Source of the DNA: Elysia chlorotica
Taxonomy: Eukaryota > Mollusca > Gastropoda > Plakobranchidae
Direction of reading: 5' to 3'
DNA: 64,000 nt
NCBI GenBank assembly: GCA_003991915.1
Contig: RQTK01000761.1
Span: 138,829-202,828 of the forward strand
Part shown: positions 57,413-64,000 of the stretch, piece after piece
How positions within the stretch are numbered: the first letter of the stretch is position 1
Layout: each line of letters starts with the position of its first letter
Program-made: the position numbers and the translations under genes
Notes under the pieces: generated by a model
Told to the model about the DNA's origin: nothing
Databases searched by the model: none
Seen by the model: only the letters and a program-made list of their open reading frames with translations

Positions 57413-58161
57413 GACAGACAGAGACAGAGACACACCCACAGAAAGGTGGGGGAGGGGACTGAGGAAAAGAGAGGGAAAGAAGTTTAAAGAAACTCGATGA
57501 GCAAGAATTGCACTGTTACTTGGGTTCATTTTCAGCTTGCTAGTGCTCATGGTTCACAAATCTGAGGTTGAACAATTTGGTATATGTTTGTCTGTAGGTT
57601 GCTACGGGAAATTAAACGGATGTACAGATTATTGACAAAGATATTTTTTAAACTCAGTTAAGTCTACTCCCAGTCTCGCATGCTCGAGCAGCAAAAGCTT
57701 CGTTTAAAAAATGTTCATTCAGACTCAAGATAAACGCCATTTCTTACTCATTGAACATAGACAAATGATTTTTGATGGAAACCAAATTTTAGCAAATGGA
57801 GGAGGTGAAAATTAAAACTTTTAATAATTGAGACAGCAAAAAAACAATTAAAACCATTATAAATTCAAGTCCTTGAGAGTCAAGATTGTTTAGTTTATTA
57901 CGACCTTGCCTGTAACAAAATCTGGGACGTAACAAAGTTTGGGTGCTGGCCCACTGACTTCACTATATCCGAGGTCCACTGTATTCATTGTTCATTTTTT
58001 GTTATGAAAACCAAAAAAAATTATATTCTTAATCTTTGAAATATTCTTAAATACTGGGTTTATTGTTTTACAGGCCAGAAGACTATGATATAGAGTCATA
58101 CAAGAGAGAGAACAAACTTGAACCAGATCAACACACAAGCAAAGCATGGAGATTGAAATAG
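52300..58161 (+). CDS. MRPL13: mitochondrial ribosomal protein uL13m
   Basis: Component of the large subunit of the mitochondrial ribosome (uL13 family). Seven exons joined with agreeing phases: 52300-52320, 53267-53390, 54312-54405, 54732-54792, 55633-55719, 56115-56236 and 58074-58161 (stop TAG 58159-58161), total 198 aa; human MRPL13 has 178 aa. Recognised by QWAVLARTWWIYDANQQ, LQGLHKPVYHRYGDVGDHVV, VFNTRHIAMRG, YAGGFSRASA, RRTLMKRLHLFPDE and the animal-type C-terminal stretch YSQEVIDSFPRLFKMPEDYD. The ATG at 52300 is the first codon of a 7-codon exon before GTAAGT. Two candidate poly(A) signals follow, at 58178-58183 and 58308-58313. Oddity: the end of exon 4 and its donor region are duplicated at 55203-55323 around an inserted repeat. 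Confidence 0.95.
54781..55323 (+). repeat. duplicated exon-4 end of MRPL13 flanking an inserted repeat
   Basis: GACCCTACAAGGGTTAGTAT (54781) and the following ~115 intron bases recur as GACCCTACAAGGGTTTGTAT at 55203, with clear homology to about 55323 (ATGTATAAACTTTTACAATA in both). Between them, 54925-55190 is a copy of a repeat also found at 60155-60510. The second copy keeps a GT after AAGG. Confidence 0.8.
54925..55190. repeat. dispersed repeat R1, copy 1 (internally deleted)
   Basis: Matches 60155-60510: GGCACGTCAGCAC-type segment, CACACCAGTAAGGATG, TTGTTTTATTTTGTAGATTA, then GGAATTATTCCATA.CGTTAAACGG and AAAGTTTAAAAGATTAGAG. About 110 bases present in the 60 kb copy are missing here. 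Confidence 0.8.
56648..56892 (+). mobile_element. tRNA-derived SINE in MRPL13 intron 6
   Basis: The head resembles a tRNA promoter: A-box-like TAGCCCTTGGGTAGA at 56658-56672 and B-box-like AGTTTGAGCCC at 56701-56711. The tail ends in GATGTTAAACCAACTCAACT, a tail that recurs as a fragment at 59561-59620. The order of boxes and the spacing fit a SINE on the + strand. It is sense to MRPL13. Confidence 0.65.
57330..57440. repeat. CT/CTGT and GACA microsatellite
   Basis: CTGTCTCT-type then pure CT runs, ending in a GACAGA stretch, within MRPL13 intron 6. Confidence 0.95.
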
Positions 58162-59560
58162 AAAAATTATGTTGTTAAATAAAAGGAATGTCAAGAATTT
58201 TGTGTATACACATAATTATGTGGTGGATGTGTAAGCTTTTATTTTTAAACATGTATAGTTTCCAATGGGAGTGAAACATGAAGAGATGAAAGACTGAAAT
58301 GCTGTGAAATAAAGACTGATTGACATTTTGACGTTAAGATTCAGTTGAAGTAGACACTTTATAAAATGATTAACATAATAATTAGTTGGTTTGCATCATT
58401 TATAGGCCTTACAAGTTTACCTCATTTTAAAGGATTAAAATTTGTTTTATGTCAATTGCATTTATATAGTTGTTTGCTTTGTTGTTGTTTTTGTTCTAAA
58501 TCTATTTTTACCCTTTTACTCTTTAGCCTTAATCATTTTGGCAACTTGTCTCTCTAATGAAATATAAGTTTTGTCTATGCTACAGTCTGGATGAAAGCAG
58601 ATATAAGGCTTTTTAGAGCTTTGTCTATTACATACATTGCCATAAAATATCTTTTCATGAACCGTAGGCAAAACTTATAAATTTTTTTTAGGTTGTTGTT
58701 CAACTTGTAAATATTAAATTTTAAAACAGTTCAAACCAACAAAAATAAGACCGTGAACTCACATGCTGATGATCTGAGACCAGTATTAATCCTCATTTGT
58801 AAAAAAAAAAAAAAAAGAATATGGACCCAAGTTACATTAAAGTATGGAAAACACTCTTTCAGTTTTACTGAGTAAAGCATAATAATCTTTTTTGTGTGAA
58901 TGTAGAACCTCTGCCATTGCCTCTACAAAAATGTGGCCATTTTCATGTGCATGTTTGACATTTTTCCATCTCCATGTCTCTTGGCTATATATACATCCAG
59001 CCTAATAATCTTTCTTAAGACTTGCTTAAAATATTCAAAAATTGAAGATGGTATATTTTAAAGACAAAGTCTCCATGACAAGCTGACTCTATAGATTCTT
59101 TTTAACAAACTGGAGGAGGAAAACAAGGATTCTTCTTTCTTTCTTTCTTTCTTTTTTTGTTGTTTTGGTATTGGTATTTTGAAGACAAGCTAAAAAGGGT
59201 AATTTGGAAGAACATGGTGCTATGCTAAAACTATAATGGTCAATAGTATGCTGATGTTACCATCTTTTCTATGAAGCTTTACAGAATACTTCTTCATCAT
59301 ATGTAGACAGTTTGCCAACCCAATTTCTTTGCCTTGTTTTTCCCCTTGTAATTTTATTATTTTTCTTTACATGGGCCTAATAAAATTTAAACAATATCCC
59401 CAACTAAAGCTAGGGTTTAAAACACATCATATTCTCATGTAATTGACGGACGAGTTAAAATCTTGCCTCTAAATCAATAAATCTCTTTATTTGTATATAA
59501 AGTAAGTAATTTGATACTGTTTCCTACTATAGTGTGTTTTTTAATCCTGAAAACATCCTG
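58162..59560. other. intergenic, MRPL13 3' UTR then nothing recognised
   Basis: The first part holds the MRPL13 3' UTR and its poly(A) signals. The rest is AT-rich with a short TTTC run near 59135 and no convincing gene. Confidence 0.5.
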
Positions 59561-59620
59561 TGATGTCCACAATATAGCCTATTAAGTGCTGCTGTTGGAC
59601 GTTAAACCAACCCAACCATG
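59561..59620 (+). mobile_element. SINE 3'-tail fragment
   Basis: GTCCACAATATAGCCTAT and GGACGTTAAACCAACCCAAC match the tail of the SINE at 56.8 kb. Only the 3' part is present. Confidence 0.6.
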
Positions 59621-59716
59621 ACTGCAATTCATGTACACCACATTAGGATTTACACAAGAGCTAGATAAGTGGCTATCGGTCTTATGAAGTTAATTCCTTA
59701 CTGACTTAATGACTTA

Positions 59717-60073
59717 TCGCGTCCGTCCCAGTCTGCGACACCTCGACAGCTTTCTCTATATGTGATATGATTTGTCTCCACCCTTCCCTGCTCTGGGCAA
59801 GTTCACAGATCTTTTCAAAGCCTAGAGTTGTGTTCAGTCTAATTGGATGATCTATCAATGCTAGGTCTCTGTTGAGCACTATTTGGCAGAAATTTTTAAC
59901 GTTTTGGTGCTAATTTCTTCTTTTAATGTCTTGGCTTCGAGCACTTTGTGTGTCCATATCGGAACTGCATCTGTTGTGCGCCGTTCCGGACGAAATCCAC
60001 TAGAGAGTGGTAGAGGTAATTTTCTGCCTTGGGTCGTATTCTGATCACTGTTAATGGATACGGCTTTCCGCAA
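59717..60073 (-). pseudogene. possible retroelement ORF C-terminus, frameshifted
   Basis: Minus-strand sequence from 60073 starts with an ORF (MRKAVSINSDQNT...) that meets a stop near 59879. A second frame continues to 59717 and reads LALIDHPIRLNTTLGFEKIC followed by ELAQSREGWRQIISHIEKA, ending in a stop. The closing WELAxDRxxWR-like pattern resembles C-termini of LINE ORF2 proteins. One frameshift near 59890 would link the two parts. Assignment is tentative. Confidence 0.4.
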
Positions 60074-60154
60074 CGAATTTTAGAATATAAAGGTAATTGG
60101 TCCCAAATTATTCGGTGTCGTACATGTCAAATAAACAGATAGCTGATCCTTATT

Positions 60155-60580
60155 TCTCTTGTTGAATTCGTGTTAAATTTTAAGATTGTATTTCGGCACG
60201 TCAGCACAGCAACGGCTATTATTGTGCCCATGGCCTCCTGTTAAAACAATAGACGCCACACCAGTAAGGATGGCTCCTTGTTTTATTTTGTAGATTAGTA
60301 AAAACATAAAAATCGTGTGCAAAATGGTCGATTAAATTTCAAGTACACTAGTTGAGAAAGGAAATATCACTTATTGAATATATTACAGGAGCGTGGTCGC
60401 ATTCAGTCTACTGACAGTAATCCTGGAGCGGACCCAAAAAGGAATTATTCCATAACGTTAAACGGAGACAAATATCAGCTGCCAAGCAAAAAGTTTAAAA
60501 GATTAGAGAAAAAAACCCATTGCCGATTGTTTTGGTGCATGTTTTTGTTTTTGTTTGTTTGCATAGACAGAGAAGATAGG
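60155..60580 (+). repeat. dispersed repeat R1, copy 2, with a short reading frame
   Basis: Fuller copy of the repeat in MRPL13 intron 4. After an acceptor-like ATATATTACAG (ending 60388) an open frame reads ERGRIQSTDSNPGADPKRNY then SITLNGDKYQLPSKKFKRLE. The frame is decayed in copy 1. It could be an exon of an unknown element or a retrocopied gene end; I do not recognise the protein. Confidence 0.5.
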
Positions 60581-60589
60581 GTTTAATGA

Positions 60590-61317
60590 GAATGATCTCA
60601 TACTGACATCAACCCAGAATCAGAAAGCAAAATGAGCACAATTATTGTCGTTCCTAGTGTCCAATATGGCTATAGAAAATTTTTGCTCTACGCACTTTAT
60701 ATTTATTGTGTTTGTGTCAAAATCGTGCGATACGCACTACAATTATGTGAGGCAACCAGGGTGATTTGTTTCAATACAATCATTAATTAATCGAGCCCCC
60801 GAAGGGAGCGATATTCTCTCTAAAGGGCTGGTATTACGGCACATGCACATACAAACGTGTATTTTAACCCTGGAAATAAAAACCAAATGTGCCGATTATA
60901 AAGTTACAAGAAAGAAAAACCAATAAGTTTTAAAAAAAGTGCCCGGACCTAGGGTTACGCACATTTTTAAATACTATAGATTTTTCTAAATGGTGCATTA
61001 CAATTTTAGACCTAGATCTAACAAGGCACAAAAAAGGAAGTACGAAAGATTACGCCTAATAACTATAAGACCTAGATACAGTGTATATAAATTCTGATAG
61101 GCCTATGCCTATGATAGATCCTTGATAATCTAACGATTTACTATGTGGAGAATGGTTTCACAAAAAAGTGAAAAGAACAGAAAAAGAAGAAACACGTGCA
61201 TAATTAATAAGAATTCCCATAGATATATGACATTTTTAAAATTGCTCCTTACTGTCGAACTCACCAATAGATCTCATGTGGGTTTATATTTTTCAAAAGA
61301 TTTACACTCCTCGACTT
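60590..61317. other. intergenic, nothing recognised
   Basis: AT-rich sequence without a supported gene, between repeat R1 and the LINE 3' end. Confidence 0.5.
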
Positions 61318-62792
61318 TAATAATAATAATAAATTACATTTATTTAGCGCTTTCCATTTTCAGAATATGTTTAAAAATCTCAAAGCGCTTTACATTGGAT
61401 ACACTAAATACGCATACATCATAGGCCTATCAATCAGCATGCAATTAAAAATTAAATATTAAAAGTTAAATCTTAACCAAACAATATACATAAGAAGAAA
61501 TGTAGACGTAAATAGTATGCAGCATATACTCATTATCAGAAAGAATATAATAAAAATGATATAAAATGCAACACTGTAAAGCTGCGTAATAGTATGCAAC
61601 CATAAGTGAACAAAAGTTAATGAATTAAAATTGAAACCTTATCTCATGGAAAAAAAAAAACAAAACAACAGACTATCACGAGAGTCATAGGTAAACAAAA
61701 GCGCTACCATTTAAAACCGATACTAATTATGCACAGACAGATGCAAGATTTAATAACTAGTGTAAATGGAATTGAATTATACTATCTACGTAAAAGACCG
61801 ACAGGTAAAAACAAGTAAAATAGGAACCTAAGAACTGAAAACACGTTTGAAAAGATGACTCTTCAGATCTTTTTTAAAGGTCTCAAGGCTTGCACTCTCC
61901 CTAATCTCTCGTGGAAGAGAATTCCAAACATGTGGTCCCTGAAACTGAAATGACCGGTCGCCAAATGATTTTAAATTAGTTTTAGGCGTAAAAAGTAAAG
62001 TTTTGTCATTTGTAGATCTTAGAGAGCGAGATGCCTTGCTCAGATTAAGGTGCAAAAGTTCTTGTAAATATTGTGGGGCCAAATTGTTTAAGCATTTAAA
62101 AACGGTTATAGCGATCTTGTATTCAATTCTTTCTTTCACGGGCAACCAATGTAATGATTTTAATAGGGGCTTTACATGCTCATTTTTCTTTTTCTTGTAA
62201 ATTACCTTGGCCGCGTGATTTTGAACTTTTTGAAGTTTATTTAGTTGGTCCACCGATAGACTAGAGAGTAGTGCATTGCCATAATCCAGTTTGGATAGAA
62301 CCAGAGACACCATTAATTTTACAGTGACATCAAAGGTCAGGTATCTTCTTATAAGACTGATACGACTTATCTCAAAATATAAAGTTTTACACAATGAACT
62401 GACTTGATCACTCATAGTTAGACTTTGATTAAAAATAATGCCTATATTCTTTGCCTTTTGAGATGGTACAACATAACTTGAATTTATTTCCAAAACCTTT
62501 TTGTCAGTCTTCTTAAGTTCATATGGCTTTCCAAACAAAACAACTTCAGTCTTTGACTCATTGAGTTGGAGCTTATTTTGTGTCATCCATGCTTTAAGGT
62601 CAGATATACAGCTTTCTGTCGTCCTGAATAACAAGTTAAGATGTTTTATATTTAAACTTTTGTATATCTGTGTATCGTCCGCATATTGGTGGTGTTGCAG
62701 ATTGTAATTTCTTACTATGTTTGCGGTGGGCTGCAGATAAATTGTAAAAAGAATAGGACCTAAAACGGAACCCTGTGGAACACCGAATGGTA
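61318..62792 (-). mobile_element. 5'-truncated CR1/L2-like LINE, copy 1 with intact 3' end
   Basis: On the minus strand: reverse-transcriptase C-terminal part, then a ~500-base 3' UTR containing AAAGCGCT-type motifs (61341-61394) and a terminal microsatellite (AAT on the + strand at 61318-61331). A 3' end in a short tandem repeat is typical of L2/CR1-group LINEs. The 5' side is cut at a junction with copy 2. Confidence 0.8.
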
Positions 62793-62796
62793 CCAT
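61828..62796 (-). CDS. LINE reverse transcriptase, C-terminal fragment (322 codons)
   Basis: Reverse transcriptase of a non-LTR retrotransposon that would copy element RNA at the target site. Starts within the palm domain: GVPQGSVLGPILF (motif B), HQYADDTQIY (catalytic YADD, motif C), SKTEVVLFGK (motif D region), and the CR1/L2-type C-terminus VWNSLPREIRESASLETFKK. No endonuclease and no N-terminal palm are present; the first codons come from the duplication junction, so the ATG is not original. The frame is open through the fragment, suggesting a young insertion. It cannot be autonomous. Confidence 0.9.
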   Translation of the reverse strand: MVPFGVPQGSVLGPILFTIYLQPTANIVRNYNLQHHQYADDTQIYKSLNIKHLNLLFRTTESCISDLKAWMTQNKLQLNESKTEVVLFGKPYELKKTDKKVLEINSSYVVPSQKAKNIGIIFNQSLTMSDQVSSLCKTLYFEISRISLIRRYLTFDVTVKLMVSLVLSKLDYGNALLSSLSVDQLNKLQKVQNHAAKVIYKKKKNEHVKPLLKSLHWLPVKERIEYKIAITVFKCLNNLAPQYLQELLHLNLSKASRSLRSTNDKTLLFTPKTNLKSFGDRSFQFQGPHVWNSLPREIRESASLETFKKDLKSHLFKRVFSS

Positions 62797-64000
62797 AAGT
62801 GAACAAAAGTTAATGAATTAAAATTGAAACCTTATCTCATGGAAAATAACAAAAAAAAAACAAAAAAAAAAAAACAGACTGTCACGAGAGTCATAGGTAA
62901 ACAAAAGCGCTACCATTTAAAACCGATACTAATTATGCACAGACAGATGCAAGATTTAATAACTAGTGTAAATGGAATTGAATTATACAATCTACGTAAA
63001 AGACCGACAGGTAAAAACAAGTAAAATAGGAACTTAAGAACTGAAAACACGTTTGAAAAGATGACTCTTCAGATCTTTTTTAAAGGTCTCAAGGCTTGCA
63101 CTCTCCCTAATCTCTCGTGGAAGAGAATTCCAAACATGTGGTCCCTGAAACTGAAATGACCGGTCGCCAAATGATTTTAAATTAGTTTTAGGCGTAAAAA
63201 GTAAAGTTTTGTCATTTGTAGATCTTAGAGAGCGAGATGCCTTGCTCAGATTAAGGTGCAAAAGTTCTTGTAAATATTGTGGGGCCAAATTGTTTAAGCA
63301 TTTAAAAACGGTTATAGCGATCTTGTATTCAATTCTTTCTTTCACGGGCAACCAATGTAATTATTTTAATATGGTCTTTACATTCTCATTTTTCTTTTTC
63401 TTGTAAATTATCTTGGCTGCTTGATTTTGTACTTTTTGAAGTTTTTTTAGTTTGTCCATTGATAGACTAGAGAGTAGTGCATTGTCATATTTTATTTTGG
63501 ATATAACCATAGTCTCCATTAATTTTACAGTGACATCAAAGTTCAGTTATCTTCTTATTTGACTGATACGTCTTATCTCAAAATATAAAGTTTTACACAA
63601 TGAACTGACTTGATCACTCATAGTTAGACTTAGATCAAAAATAATGCCTACATTCTTTGCCTTTTGAGATGGTACAACAAAACTTGAATTTATTTCCAAA
63701 ACCTTTTTGTCAGTCTTCTTAAGGTCAGATGGCTTTCCAAACAAAACAACTTCAGTCTTTGACTCATTGAGTTGGAGCTTATTTTGTGTCATCCATGCTT
63801 TAAGGTCAGATATACAGCTTTCTGTCGTCCTGAATAACAAGTTAAGATGTTTTATATTTAAACTTTTGTATATCTGTGTATCGTCCGCATATTGGTGGTG
63901 TTGCAGATTGTAATTTCTTACTATGTTTGCGGTGGGCTGCAGATAAATTGTAAAAAGAATAGGATCTAAAACGGAACCATGTGGAACACCGAATGGTAAA
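62793..64000 (-). pseudogene. LINE reverse transcriptase fragment, copy 2, with nonsense mutations
   Basis: Tandem duplicate of 61600-62792, offset about 1193-1206 bases. It carries the same C-terminus (63034-63351, identical from PVKERIEYKI on) but stops interrupt it: one near 63547 (RR-stop where copy 1 has RRYLTF) and one near 63361 (ILK-stop-LHW where copy 1 has LKSLHW). YADD lies beyond 63840. The window ends inside it. Confidence 0.85.

Overview
This is animal nuclear DNA. It is AT-rich, intron-dense, full of long triplet microsatellites, and carries CR1/L2-like LINE and tRNA-derived SINE debris. The exon sequences and the repeat style fit a lophotrochozoan, most likely a gastropod mollusc; the species is an inference and I cannot confirm it.

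Layout. (1) 1-1896, + strand: the last two coding exons of a gene that starts left of the window, encoding a tyrosine-motif-rich cytoplasmic tail of a probable membrane receptor. (2) 1897-5635: intergenic, with a 0.37 kb duplicated segment and ATT microsatellites. (3) 5636-49173, - strand: one giant gene filling two thirds of the window. I could rebuild it as 55 phase-consistent coding exons (7551 nt, 2516 aa) encoding an ankyrin-repeat/WGR/PARP-catalytic protein of the tankyrase-like PME-5 type. Its introns hold repeats, a 51-base assembly gap (24591-24641), a purine/pyrimidine-rich repeat in two inverted copies, and a possible nested + strand ORF. (4) 46460-49003: two nearly identical ~1.04 kb copies of the region holding exon 2, part of exon 1 and a candidate alternative first exon. 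(5) 49174-52299: intergenic between divergent genes. (6) 52300-58161, + strand: MRPL13, complete in seven exons (198 aa), with a SINE and another repeat in its introns. (7) 58162-64000: intergenic repeat debris ending in two tandem copies of a truncated CR1/L2-like LINE on the - strand.

The giant PARP gene is the centre of interest. WGR, helical regulatory and ART domains are all present. The His and Tyr of the H-Y-E catalytic triad are there, but the position aligned to the catalytic Glu reads Gln (codon 5693-5695), which suggests mono-ADP-ribosylation or altered activity. The gene also shows a duplicated exon 2, a basic cassette exon, and a possible extra copy of exon 28 cut by the assembly gap. 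No operons, tRNA genes, rRNA genes or CRISPR arrays were seen. Exon borders come from GT/AG sites and phase agreement only, not from transcripts.
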